Origin: Nansenia antarctica
Taxonomy: Eukaryota; Chordata; Actinopteri; Argentiniformes; Microstomatidae
Assembly (NCBI GenBank): GCA_963989245.1
Contig: OZ022346.1
Span: forward strand, 44,716,997 to 44,780,996
Direction: 5' to 3'
Length of the DNA: 64,000 nucleotides
Both the position numbers and the translations under genes were made by a program. The first letter of the stretch is position 1; every line of letters starts with the position of its first letter. Of the stretch, positions 24,480 to 35,751 are shown in pieces. The notes under the pieces were generated by a model. It did no database searches, had not been told where the DNA came from, and saw only the letters and a list, made by a program, of their open reading frames with translations.

Positions 24480-26859
24480 GGTTCTGGGGTCTGTGCTGTA
24501 TGTGGTTAGCATTGCCTCGGGGCTGTGGTATGTGTCTGACGAGACAGGAAGCAGAACTCACCTGGTTCCTCAGTGCTATGTACACGTGTTTGCGGTCCAC
24601 TGGGTCCAGGTGCATCTTGGGAAACACACTGCGGTCATCATCTGCCCTGTAAAGCACGCTGGGACAGGCGGGCTTGAAGGCCTTGTCCACAGCAAGCTGA
24701 CACAAGAAAGAGAAGCGTTACTACTTTCTTACCATCTGACCCTCGACCTGCTCGCACTATAAAGGCCAATGCACACGGCGTGCGATTTTGTCGCACGACA
24801 ACATTCGATTCTCAATTCACACCAATGAATGAATGAATGTGAATGGAGAATCGAATGTTGTCGTGCGACAATATCGCATCGCACACCGTGTGCATTGTCT
24901 CATTGGGTCTCATTCAAAACAATGGAATCGAATTCGGCGGTGCGACGAAATCGCACGCCGTGTGCATTCACTGCATTGGCCTTTAGAGTCAAAGTTTTTA
25001 CATTCCATTATGTTTTGTGAGATGGAACCTTTGTATTTGATTAATTACTAACTAAAAACTCAATTTTGACCAAAATGGAGATAGAACCTTATAATTCTAA
25101 CGTCACGAGGTGCCAAACACGGTCAAACTACGGTCATGCAACACTTAAAGCGGTTCACCCCTCCTGTAACTGTGAATAATCACAGTAGCTGTGAACGTAA
25201 TTTCAGACCTCCTCCTTTCTCATCATGAAACACTGTTTGATCCCATATGAAACTACTTTATTCTCATATATAATGATGAGTCGTAGCCAATGAGCATCAA
25301 AAACAAACACCGATTGTTAGTTTGCGCTGTATGGCTGATTTGTTACTGTAAGAAACATAAACATTGCTGGGGATTTGCTAGGATTATTAGAGTTTCTGCC
25401 ACAGGACTAACATGAAGGGGACTATTGTGCTTAGGAGAGTGTTACTGTGGAGTTTCTCCAGGATCATTTTGCCTCCCATCGCCATGTGAGCTACGTTTGG
25501 GAGAAAATAGTGTGTAATGTAATTGTGTTGAATGCTTACAGTTTGGGCTTTTGTTTGTATGTTTGACTGAAAGGAAAATACAGGCCTGAACAATGGAGAG
25601 GGAGTGAGGGAGAGAGAAAGAGAAAGAGAAAAGGAGAAAAGGATGCTATATGCCATTAGTATAGACACACCTTGATGAGTTGTCCATTCCCAGTCCCGAT
25701 AAAGAACACTAGCCAGGAATTCACCCTCACTGCCAAGACCGATGTCATTGAGCTGTATTTGAACACCACTGCCACCGGGTTCAGCTGCCTGGTCCCATCT
25801 TGAGTTGCCCCCTACTCACGCACGCACGCACGCACGCAGGCACACGCACACATGCACACACAGCAATTGACAATTCAGTTATGATAATGATGAATACGGG
25901 GGTACATTTGATCAAATAATAATCATATCACAAACCGTGTCACAGTCTTTATTGGCGCAAAAGTCTGGGTCATCTCCTGCAGGCCCAGTAACCGGAGTGA
26001 TGTTGTAAATGGCCAGAGCAGTGTTGAAGGGGTCGTCATGCTTGCCATTCGCTGTGAACACACCTGCCCAGAGCCCCCCAGAGTCACCAACAATCACGGA
26101 GGACGACAGGAGACCCCTGCGCTCTCTGTCATCGCAGCAATTCAGCGTTGCACCTCTCAGCGACGCGAATGTAGAAGTCTTACTGGTTTTGCTCTCTAGC
26201 CAAACGAGTCGAACTTTAGACGACAGGCTCATGAACAGATAAATGTGAGATTTAATCTGGAAACCGTCCACAAACTGAATGCTCCCGGTCCTGGTTTTAA
26301 TTTGTGAAATTGTCTGATCTGAGTCTGATTCAGAAAATATACCTCCCTTTTGATTTAAGTCATCTGAATTTCGCAAGGATACCAAATGATCCGAGTTGAA
26401 GCAGGTATTGCTATTATACAGAGTCTTTCCTGCCAGAATGTATGTCTCATTTTTAACCCTGTCCTTAATGACCTTAACCATAAATCCGATAGATGAACCG
26501 TTGGGGTCTAGAGAACTCACTTCAATCGCTTCCGAATACAGTGACTGAGTGATGTTCCCCAGGTCGACGAGCTCACAGTAGCCGCATTGGAGCCGTTTTC
26601 CACAGATGATCAGTGAGTTATTCTCAATGAAGGGTACCAACATGTTCACCTTGAGTGAATGGCTGGCGTTGAAAAGATCCTTCACGGTAACTTTGGTCAA
26701 ATCGTGGCTCAACTGGTACAGTCGCTTATCGGTAACAACGTAAACTGAGCTGTTACCCAAAACATAGTCGCGGATATTTCCATCAAAGGTGTGGATATCT
26801 TGGACCCAACCCCAGCCCGTTACACTGACAAGTAGCAACCCCAGAATAACAGCCCTCAT
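6980..26859 (-). CDS. plxnc1: Plexin C1, semaphorin receptor, complete 31-exon CDS
   Basis: Seen, 5' to 3' on the minus strand: 26859-25936, 25811-25671, 24696-24562, 24412-24312, 23889-23781, 23580-23421, 23137-23035, 22672-22585, 22345-22304, 21025-20892, 20424-20248, 19617-19515, 19349-19170, 18615-18451, 18280-18187, 18016-17912, 16644-16541, 16413-16372, 16273-16149, 15849-15648, 14995-14849, 13048-12880, 12369-12269, 11277-11202, 10782-10748, 10563-10468, 9729-9566, 8935-8788, 8368-8228, 8113-8039, 7084-6980. All phases join: 4,491 nt, 1,496 aa. Domain order: signal peptide 1-20, sema to about 400, PSI, IPT repeats, membrane helix about 870-892, then a cytoplasmic GAP split by an RBD. 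Known: plexin C1 is the SEMA7A receptor, and plexin GAP domains act on Rap/R-Ras; human PLXNC1 is 1,568 aa. Class C assignment rests on the short ectodomain, the divergent sema domain and the neighbouring cep83. One intron is GC-AG. All introns carry microsatellites or MITEs. Confidence 0.94.
7157..7490. mobile_element. Fold-back MITE in last plxnc1 intron
   Basis: Arms of about 105 bp (roughly 7157-7262 and 7375-7490) are near-perfect inverted repeats. For example, GGTGTTTAGATGAAGATGCA pairs with TGCATCTTCATCTAAACACC, and AGGTGACTTGG with its complement. The spacer is about 110 bp and there is no ORF. Confidence 0.75.
8491..8736. mobile_element. Palindromic MITE family A, copy 1
   Basis: A 246-bp element with ends GTGACGTTAGAATTATAAGG and its imperfect complement ending CATTCTAAGCTCAC (arms about 30 bp). 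The core includes CATAATGGAATGTAAAAAC. Other copies: 24988-25106 (truncated), 38703-38935, 45697-45932 and 61328-63405 (interrupted). Confidence 0.85.
9077..9420. mobile_element. Long fold-back element in plxnc1 intron 27
   Basis: Arms of about 150 bp: GACAGCAGCTGGTGAAACCG pairs with CGGTTTCACCAGCTGCTGTC, and CTAGTCAAGCCAAAACATTG with CAATATTTTGGCTTGACTAG. The arms almost meet at a central CTAGTTAGTGGAGAGTAGTG at about 9231-9250. No transposase. Confidence 0.8.
10468..13048 (-). CDS. plxnc1: plxnc1 exons 22-26: Rho-GTPase-binding domain insert
   Basis: Exon 22 (RLKVLFEVDTDGKVSEPLEV ... DTVQQVKEKILLAFK) opens the ubiquitin-like RBD that interrupts the GAP in all plexins. Exons 23-26 continue through VPDGASIKVLSRTP and KKLKLKEVYLNKLLSTK. 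The exon 26 donor is GC, not GT: AAG|gcaaga at 10468/10467. Confidence 0.88.
11033..11110 (+). repeat. LINE/SINE 3' tail with (ATT)n
   Basis: AGTGCTATACAAATAAAGG followed by (TTA)n, the common 3' end of fish L2-tailed retroelements. The inverse form is at about 33600-33660. Confidence 0.6.
12672..12828. repeat. (GT)n with GATGTG and GCGCGC interruptions
   Basis: Alternating purine-pyrimidine tract of about 155 bp including a (GC)5 block near 12797-12807, in the plxnc1 intron between exons 22 and 23. Confidence 0.9.
14118..14288. repeat. Direct repeat of a TTTTTTACGGTCGC motif
   Basis: ACAGTTTTTTACGGTCGC occurs at 14118-14135 and again at 14271-14288. It may be the terminal motif of a DNA transposon relic in this plxnc1 intron; no second inverted end was defined. 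Confidence 0.4.
14707..14848. repeat. (GT)n/(GC) tract abutting plxnc1 exon 21 donor
   Basis: (TG)n followed by GCGTGC-interrupted repeats reaches the exon 21 donor; on the coding strand the intron starts GTACGCACGCACAC. Confidence 0.9.
14849..16644 (-). CDS. plxnc1: plxnc1 exons 17-21: N-terminal half of GAP domain
   Basis: Exon 17 carries AIPFLDYKHFASRIFFPD, the conserved start of the plexin cytoplasmic domain. Exon 20 carries LMLRRTESIVEKLLTNWMS: R1055 and R1056 in LRRTES correspond to the catalytic arginine-finger pair known in plexins, so the GAP looks catalytically competent. Exon 21 is QPLFLLVCALTQQM. Small exon 18 (14 codons) is in phase. Confidence 0.9.
15118..15200 (+). repeat. Fish SINE/LINE tail (TTTAGCAGACGC ... 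AAGCGACTTA)
   Basis: TTTACATTTAGCAGACGCC followed by TTTATCCAAAGCGACTTA is a very common teleost short retroelement tail. A decayed inverse copy is at about 47855-47910. Confidence 0.65.
15296..15440. repeat. Fold-back repeat with GGAGGACGGGCTCATTG
   Basis: GAAATCGGAGGACGGGCTCA pairs with TGAGCCCGTCCTCC, then AATTTC, and CCAGGGGAAGCTGGTGG with CCACCAGCCTCCCCTG. A single-arm relative is at 46504-46580. The motif resembles a repeat abundant in salmonid and pike genomes. Confidence 0.6.
15565..15965. repeat. (GACA/GACG)n and (CA)n flanking plxnc1 exon 20
   Basis: GACGGACAGACA repeats at 15565-15645 abut the exon 20 donor (15647), and (CA)n with GCAC interruptions lies at 15865-15965 upstream of its acceptor. 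Exon 20 is thus bracketed by microsatellites. Confidence 0.9.
16762..16880 (+). repeat. Dispersed repeat, copy 1 of 2
   Basis: Contains GATATCGTTGGAAAGCCTG and CAACTTGTAAGGATCATGCA. A diverged copy in the same orientation is at about 21538-21660 in another plxnc1 intron. Family not recognised. Confidence 0.6.
16979..17590. mobile_element. Long inverted-repeat element, AT-rich core
   Basis: Arms of about 115-120 bp: ATTGTGCATTTTATGACTAA at the left end pairs with TTAGTCATAAAATGCACAAT at the right. CTTCAGATTTGACCTCTGG lies in the left arm, CCAGAGGTCAAATCTGAAG in the right. The right arm has a partial duplication (GTTTACAGTCTATAGAA twice). The core of about 370 bp is very AT-rich. No ORF. Confidence 0.8.
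17808..17878. repeat. (GT)n microsatellite
   Basis: About 35 uninterrupted TG units in the plxnc1 intron downstream of exon 16. Confidence 0.95.
17912..18280 (-). CDS. plxnc1: plxnc1 exons 15-16: transmembrane helix and juxtamembrane coil
   Basis: Exon 15 (18280-18187) ends in LLSLLAILVVIPFIII and exon 16 (18016-17912) continues AVVLWFY, together one hydrophobic helix at residues about 870-892. It is followed by basic RNKQR and a heptad-like segment (LTEKMNEQLELLEADVRNQI), matching the plexin juxtamembrane helix implicated in dimer control. Confidence 0.9.
18709..19163. repeat. (GA)n plus CTATCTTTATCC minisatellite
   Basis: (GA)n at 18709-18776, then from 18838 about ten units of about 30 bp carrying CTCTATCTTTATCCTACCTG, ending a few bases from the plxnc1 exon 13 donor. 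The unit is nearly the same as that at 1903-2090. Confidence 0.9.
19924..20240. repeat. (GT)n array with repeated GCGCGTGCCTG interruptions
   Basis: About 315 bp of (TG)n broken at irregular intervals by GCGCGTGCCTG or close variants, giving a loose higher-order repeat. It ends 8 bp from the exon 11 donor of plxnc1. Confidence 0.9.
20552..20788. repeat. (AAT)n then (AAG/AGC/AGG)n trinucleotide array
   Basis: (TAA)n at about 20552-20588 passes into AAG repeats interrupted by (CAG)n and GGA blocks. The block GCAGAAGAAGCAGCAGCAGC recurs about 97 bp later, showing a duplicated higher-order unit. The transcribed plxnc1 strand reads TTC/TGC. Confidence 0.9.
22034..22204. repeat. Poly-C run and (CA)n
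   Basis: A run of about 20 C at 22036-22056 and (CA)n at 22144-22204 in the plxnc1 intron before exon 9 (downstream on the + strand). Confidence 0.85.
22548..22790. repeat. Microsatellites bracketing plxnc1 exon 8
   Basis: (GT)n at 22548-22579 abuts the exon 8 donor and (CA)n at 22722-22790 lies upstream of its acceptor. Confidence 0.9.
23581..23641. repeat. (GA)n serving as plxnc1 exon 6 polypyrimidine tract
   Basis: On the coding strand this is an uninterrupted (TC)n ending in the CAG acceptor at 23581-23583 directly before exon 6. Confidence 0.9.
24312..24412 (-). CDS. plxnc1: plxnc1 exon 4: first PSI domain
   Basis: The exon reads CGTHKTLTDCWAAKDPFCGWC, the plexin-semaphorin-integrin signature (C..C.....DPFCGWC). 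A second Cys-rich module is split over exons 8 and 9 (CSQCITAGCSWTNQACSW at 22672-22585). PSI modules are disulphide knots that position the sema propeller on the IPT stalk. Confidence 0.9.
24432..24478. repeat. (CA)n microsatellite
   Basis: About 23 CA units between plxnc1 exons 3 and 4. Confidence 0.95.
24760..24985. mobile_element. TAAAGGCCAATG-ended inverted-repeat MITE
   Basis: Ends TAAAGGCCAATGCACACGG and CATTGGCCTTTA are inverted; GGCGTGCGATTTTGTCGCAC faces its complement near the right end. An inner inverted repeat (CGAATGTTGTCGTGCGACAA against TTGTCGCACGACAACATTCG) gives a complex fold. It abuts the truncated MITE at 24988. Confidence 0.7.
24988..25106. mobile_element. Palindromic MITE family A, truncated copy
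   Basis: Matches family A from its internal GTCAAAGTTTTTACATTCC to the end ATAATTCTAACGTCAC. The other half is absent, replaced at its boundary by the MITE at 24760-24985. Confidence 0.8.
25936..26859 (-). CDS. plxnc1: plxnc1 exon 1: signal peptide and most of sema domain
   Basis: This 308-codon exon holds the start and about three quarters of the sema beta-propeller. The frame stays open upstream to 26976, but M at 26859 is the first ATG and begins MRAVILGLLLVSVTGWGWVQ, a clear signal peptide; the upstream extension starts only from GTG. N-glycosylation sequons (NSS, NAS, NIT, NGS, NET) and Cys-rich CGKRLQCGYC fit an extracellular domain. The donor is ACG|gtttgt. Exons 2 and 3 complete the sema domain, with SVLAVRVNSWLVFFIGTGNG as the typical last-blade strand. 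Confidence 0.92.
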
Positions 26860-28516
<1,657 letters not shown>

Positions 28517-30124
28517 GTGAGTGGACCAATTAGTTTAATTGTGAGATAGTAACGGTTGTGAGATCAATGTTTTGGTGAGGTGAGCATTGAGAAATACGTA
28601 TCCCTCACCACTGACTGTAAAACTATAGAGGCTACATCAAAACAGGGCTGATTAATGAACTTCTGAAGATGATTTTGCTAGTCAGGAATTTTTTTCTTTT
28701 CTTTGATATTCCACTGCTTAACTTAAAATAGGCTGATTAGGTGTCTCCTGTATTCTGAGTGAGCTCAGCCTACCCCAATGTCATCTGAAATGTAAACCTC
28801 TAATCACGTAACCGAAATCTGCTGCCAATTATACATGATCTAACCTACCGTGTTATTCGCTGTAAGGAAAATGTAATTTGCTTTGAAGATCAATGTCTGC
28901 CATTAACTCACTTTCTTCAAAAGAGCCTCAGCGTAATGGTGTCACGTCAATATGTTGTGCCAGATCTGATCGACTAGGCTAAGTGTTTTATAATATGTGG
29001 CGCTGTGACTTAAAAAGTTTGTTTTGATATTGGTCAAGAAGAGACAACTCCACGATTCGATCGTGGTAAATAAATCAATAGGTAGCAGTGAGAAGCTGAC
29101 AACTGAAACCAAATGAGTTACTTGTTAAATGTCTACTTTACTGTGTTGGGATGATGAAATATGCCACACTAATCGTAGCGTGTTCGTTTACAACGGTGGT
29201 GGTCAAGAACTGTGCGCATTTGGTCATCAAGCCGCCGCTGTGTGTTTGCTGATTAAACGATCTTACATTTAAGTTAATCACATCAACGATCATTTCACAC
29301 GCACGTCGTCCACCTGATGAGCTGTGTGAAGTGTTGTGTAACAGATCAGATGTCTACAGAGCAGGGGTCGTCCAGGAGAGGGGACTGCCAAGTCGCTGGC
29401 ACAACGTTATACCATCGCCACCATACAGAATCAATGGCATTTTTACATTGAGGAACTTGTCATATGGACTCACTGGGCTGTGCCCTGTTGTTTATCATCT
29501 GAAAAGATGCACATTTTATGCAGAGCATAGCTTTATAGTGAAATACAAATAGGTAGGGAGAGTTGATGCCGCCTCTTTAAAATAATAAAAGAGTGAATTG
29601 TCTGAATTGGAATTATATTTTCAAGCACATGCTATTTAACACAATAGTTGACTGTGTATCAGACAGATTTTTTAAATAATTTTTTTACAAGGCAACACAT
29701 CAGAGGAGTTTCAGTGTCCCTTTTGAGACGCTGTGGTTTTTGAAGATCTTTCTTTAGCGTGTGGTGCACAAAGTGTAGTCAGGTCTCCACCCAGGGTTTG
29801 GAACTGCGAGGCCTATAATCTGTCTCCATGAACAACGACACCACCCAGATTCTCTGCTGACTCGACGTAAAATGACACTTATGGCAGGCAGGCACTGCAC
29901 GGGCACAGAGCTTTTTGCTTGGCACGGAAAGAAAAATAAATGTGCTCATTTCTGAATGTTGACACAAGTTCTCCAGAGTGGCCTACTAGTGTCAGGTGAA
30001 ATGCCAACACATTCGATGTTATGTGCCTGCTGCCTTCACAAGCTGTTAGAAACTCTTTGAACAGACAGTGTTGATAGTAAGAGAGTAAATAAGGTTTCAC
30101 AGAGGCTACGCTAGTCATCTGAAT

Positions 30125-30256
<132 letters not shown>

Positions 30257-31671
30257 CGCTCTCGCTCTCTCCCAAGCCAACAGTGTGCTCAGATATCTCA
30301 CTCTGGCCCCAAGGCTCTTCGTGGCAGGCGGGAGCGTTCGTTGGTCCTCCAGATGTGTTCAATTTGTCATCAAGTCGGGCTCAGGCCTGGTCCCTCCTGA
30401 CCACTTAGCAGCCACTTAACTCCATCCATCACAGGCCTTATTGAAACTATTCATCTGGGCTCCCCCTTTAGCCGTCAGCGTGTGGGGAAGAAACCTGTGG
30501 TGGTTGAACCCATAAATGGCCAGAAGCCATGGTCACATGGTCACGCTGATGTTAGCAGGGGTTGAGCCTGTGTGACGGACGGTCTCCCTCCTTCTCTTCT
30601 TCCTGGGGACACACGCCCCAGGTGGAAGGGTGGAAGGGCCCTAGCGCTTGGGGGGGGGGGGGGGGGGGGGGGAGGTTGTTATTAAAACATTGTGATAGTG
30701 GTGGTCGTTGTCCCCCTGGTGTGAGGCAGTCAGAGCCAGACTGACTGGGGTGTTCTGGAACGTTCTACGCTCAAGTTTCCTTTGGCAGGATAGAAGTTGT
30801 TATGAGATGAGATGCACACAGCTCTCTGGAGAGCTTGGCACTGTGATGATCAGCCGGTGCTCCGACGCGCGAGAGAGAGATCCAGTGGGATGTTGTGGCT
30901 CAGCCTCGGCCTCTGGTGGGTGTGGAGGGGGAGAAGTGGGGGAGACGGGGGAGACGGGGGGATGACATCAGTGATGTTGACTGAGGCACTCGTCGGCCAC
31001 TTGAGCCACACTGGGAGGTTAGGGCCGGGCACACACAGGCAGTGCACAACCATGCCATATATGGCTCCACTGGGTGAGAGGGAATGGGAAGGCTAGAAGA
31101 AATACACTGTGTGTGTGTGTGTGTGTGAGACTTCACATGGAGACATTGAGGGAGCTGTGGAAAGATGGATGGATGTTGAAGGCACCGGTGTCAGGTTCTT
31201 AATCAGGGGAGGGTCTTCACGTTATGCCCCCCCCCCCCCCCCCCCCCCGGCCAATTTGAAATAAACAAGTGCGCTCATCTTTTTCTATTGGAGTAAACAT
31301 TCTTGCCCTTCAGTGGTCGGTGTGGGCTCTATGCTCGATTGGGAAATGCAAACGAATAGATGAAATGCAAACATAGGTTCAAACTTTGAATAAGTATATC
31401 TTGTAAAAACTTAATGAAGCCTTTGTGATGTCATTATAAGGCCTGAAACACTTTAGAGAGAAGTACCCTAATCTTTATGGGTAGCCCTGGTCTTTGCATC
31501 TGATATTTCACCAAACATGTGGCATTCACTCGAAAAGAAGGTTCTAGATAGAACCAAGAAGGGTTCTTTGGCTGTCCCTGTAGTAGAACCCTTTGGTCAT
31601 TCACATATCAACATTTCCTTTTATATGACCTGTCTTATTGTGGACTTTTTATTTTTTATTTTTTTTTATTT

Positions 31672-31702
31672 AGGGTTAGGGTTAGTGTTAGGGTTAGGGT
31701 TA
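31672..31702 (+). repeat. Short interstitial telomere-like repeat
   Basis: TTAGGGTTAGGGTTAGTG is followed by TTAGGGTTAGGG: four perfect TTAGGG units with one degenerate. Another short TAGGGTTAGGGTTAGGG is at about 20435-20451. Confidence 0.7.
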
Positions 31703-32813
31703 GTGTGAGTGTTTACATCTGTGGTTTCGAGGGTAAATGGGCAAATCATTGTCGCTGTCAAATGAAATAATACTGAATCATGTTTAAGAGTTGCATTTCG
31801 TCAATTATCTTTAACGAGCGACACAGCTTGGCTGGTTTGAGCAAACAGATTCGTACTGAATTGATGTTTTATTTGGGGCACAGCACTATCTGCCTTTTTT
31901 CTGAATGAATAATTCAGCGGACTGCCCTCATACATATCCTTACTCTCTCTGTTTTTCTCTCTTATCTTTCTCCCTCTCCCACTCTCTTTCTCTCTCCCAT
32001 TCAAACACACGCACAAGTTTGGCTGCTAATGACTGCTAAAAGCCCGCCACCGCAGAAATGGGAGCGTGACTCACATTGGCGATGGCTCTGTTGCCCTCGG
32101 TAACGCTGCGAACAGCATTCTCAGCTCATCTGTCATTTCAGTAAGTGTGTGAGCCTTGCCTGAAATAGGGCAGCCAAGACAGGCATTGATACATATGAGC
32201 AACATGGGCTCTGATATCAGAATGATGGACTGCCTGTTGGTGTCAAAATCACTGGGAAATCCTGCAGCCACCTGTGCCCCTTAGTACCATCTTTACAGAG
32301 GTTTGTTTTGGAACCAAAATGGCCTCCAACACTACAATGATCACACCATTCATTGAGAGCCCAAAATACTAATGGAGGAATCAAGCTAGTCACTGTGAAA
32401 ACTAACTGTAACTCTTTTTCAAATGGCAGCAGGGAAATCCATCAGGAGAACAAAACCTATAGTTGTGTCCATTAGTATATTATCAGATATAAAAATGCTC
32501 GTCTCAGCATCCAAAAACAACATCTGTATAACCGTAATCCAAAGTAATTACTGTCATTCTTATGACTCACTGTCTTGAATATTTATTAGCCTCCCAAAAG
32601 ACTCATTATTTTCCCATGTTCTCATTTCTCATATCTGCAATAGATCGGAAGTTGCATTGTGACTGCCTTTTTTCTGTAAGGCCTAATCCTCTATGTGATG
32701 GTTTGGTGTTGTTTTCCAGAGTGTATTGACCTGAGGATGGGCTGCTGATCTGGGACCTGTCGTAGGATCTGTCAGTTCAGTTGTTGGCTCGCTCCTGTTT
32801 GGTGACTGCTGTC

Positions 32814-32889
32814 ATGGCGAAAAGCCCGGAGGTGAAGCTGGCCGTATTCGGCAGAGCAGGGGTGGGGAAATCAGGTAGGACCACCGTCT

Positions 32890-32935
<46 letters not shown>

Positions 32936-35684
32936 ATCTCTGTCTGTCTGTCTCTCTGTCCCTGTCTCATCTGCTTTTCTCTTCCTCTCTGTGACTGTCT
33001 ATGTCTGTCTGTTTGTTTGTTCTCCACCTGTCTTTCTGTGTCAGTCTGTCTGTCTGCCAGTCCATCATCCTGTCTTTGTTTGTTTTTCAGGAGTGCGATA
33101 AGGCTTAAGGGCTTACTTTTCTTAACTGACACATTTTGGGGTTTTTCTTTATTGACATTTAGATTTTTTTCCTTCGTAAGGCCACACTCTGATTAAAACC
33201 GATTCTACAACACACATTCCAATCATGACGATCGTCTTTCACATTCTTGCACGCTACACGGAGCAGGGGTCCATCCCTTATTCAGTGTGTCTATCTCCGG
33301 CAGCTAACAAGATAACACAGAGCATATGTGTTTTGCCCAGTGCAAATCAAGACAGATTGCTCTCCATGGTAGTAGGAAAAATATTGCCTTGAGTCTTATC
33401 CATGTTATTGAAGCCTATTATGTAACACTGACGCCTGTGGAGGTCAGATCAAGGACTGTTTTGGAAAACTGCAATTAAATGCCAACGGATTTAATATGAT
33501 CCCTCACATTAGCATATCACTAATACTCTATGGACACTCCTCCATAAGTCTATACCCTATGGACATGTATTATAATGTCCGATTGGTTATGTTATTCACG
33601 AAATACATAATTATTATTCATTTATTTTGTATAGTGCTTTTTTTCAGTACTCAAAAGACACTGCATTCCATAACAAGAATAGATGAATACATCAAAAGTA
33701 AAAAAAAAAAAAAAAAAAGAGTACTGTCCGTAAAAACAACAACAAAAATATTTAAAGATTAAAAGCAAGTTTAAAAAGATGCTACAGGACACAGGAATGT
33801 ATTATTTCCTTGGAAAATCTATCCCCATAGTCTAGATTTACCAGTGCCTACTCTAGCTGTTGTGAGAACGATGAATGATCTATTACAAGAGTACACACTC
33901 TTCTTCCTCAAATGACATCTTTGTAATCAGTGCTGATGCCAAGAACTAGCTAGAGCTAATTTCCGTCTGCTTCAATCAATTTCTAGGGGCAGTCAGTACC
34001 CTGACAATGTCAGGGCAGGAGGAGGTGATGAGACATTTCGGATAGCTGCTTTGTACCTCAAACACCATTAGCAGCAGGAAAAATGTTTCCCTTTTAAATG
34101 CCAAACTTGAGGGGAGATGTCCCAGGTATATCCAGTAGCCTTTATATCTAGTAGTATAGTTGGGGGCCTTAGGGCTATATGAGGCTAAGTTCGTGCATAT
34201 GTGTGCAAAAGCACCAAATTTGGCTCAGATATAGCTCAGAATATGCTCTAATGATTTAGCCAGGGCGCCCGAGCCAACGTCCACCGGGGTCGCCATGGCG
34301 GCCAAATCAATATGGCCGCCCTCCGAAAAAGGTCTTGGCTATAACTTTTGAACCAAATGAGCTTCAAATAAAAACTTGGTGTCTATTTTATGTTTCTTGG
34401 CCATTAGAAACACATTGGAATGCTTATATTTATAATTGGGGGTGTCTGGACCCCTAATTTGCATATCTCCAAGATGGCGGCTTCCCGAAAATGAGTTTTA
34501 CCATAACTTTTACATTTTATTTTCAATATTGACCCATCTAGAATGTTGGGGAGCTTGTGGGAGGGCCAGACTTCAGGCATTTACAATTTGAATTTAAAAA
34601 AGCTGTTTACAGTAGTGTGAATTGCTTGTGTGCAAGACATATGGACAACAAGATGGACAACAGCAACGTTGTACAACTACTATTTTCTTCCTCACGTAAG
34701 TCATAATTCATCATAAAAGGGTTTCAGCGCAGCCCAGGTCTTTTGTGACAGTGTAACTCAGGCCGCCTGTCTGAGGTGACAGTGAGTGTGGAGGGGAGCA
34801 GGAAGTTAGACAGAGTAATTACGAACTCAGAGGAATATGTATGTTTATGAAAACAAAGATTAGAACAAATGCAAAACAAAGATGTATAAACAGTTAAAGG
34901 AGTTAACTTATGGAATACTTTTGAAAAGGAAATGAGAATGTGTAGTACACTAAAAAGTTTCAATGTTTTGATTATGCATTCATGGGGAAAAAACCCCCAA
35001 AAACATACATGTAACAAGGGTAGGCGCAATAAGCCATGGCTTCAGCCTACACCTTTTTGGTCCTGGTGTTATGCATTGTGACTGTGTATATTTTTTATAT
35101 CTGTATTGTGAATTGTATAGGGGACCAAAATAAACATTCTCAATCAATAAAAAATAAAAAAAGCGCTCACCCCGTTGCCCCTCGCCTCCCAACATCAATG
35201 GCTAAACTAATATAAAGACCCGGCGGCGTGAGAGGAACGAGAAAAGAAGAATGTGTCAATCACAATCAGTGATGATGATGACCTTCTGCAGGACAGGAAC
35301 GGAGAGAGACAGGATTCAAAGACGGACACTTGGGCTCTGACATCCCCGTGTGAAGCCGGCTCCACTTTGTCCAATATTGGTCAATCAGAACAAACCCGAG
35401 CTACAAACAAACTGAACAAAAGCACAGTGTTCATAATTGTACTTTAGTATCGGTACATAGTTTTTGTACTAGTTAGAGGAGCGCACTAGGCAGAATGAAA
35501 CATATATTTATGGCTTGATTGTCTTTTTCCATTCTAAGCCTTTGCTCAGACTGAGAGGGTGAATTCAACTGGACTCTTAACGAGCTTTGGGGGTTAGAGA
35601 GAGCAGGCTTGCAGTAGCCTGCTCCGCTTCTGACAGCCCGCCCACACACACACACACACACACTCTCTCACTCTCACTCTCACT

Positions 35685-35751
<67 letters not shown>

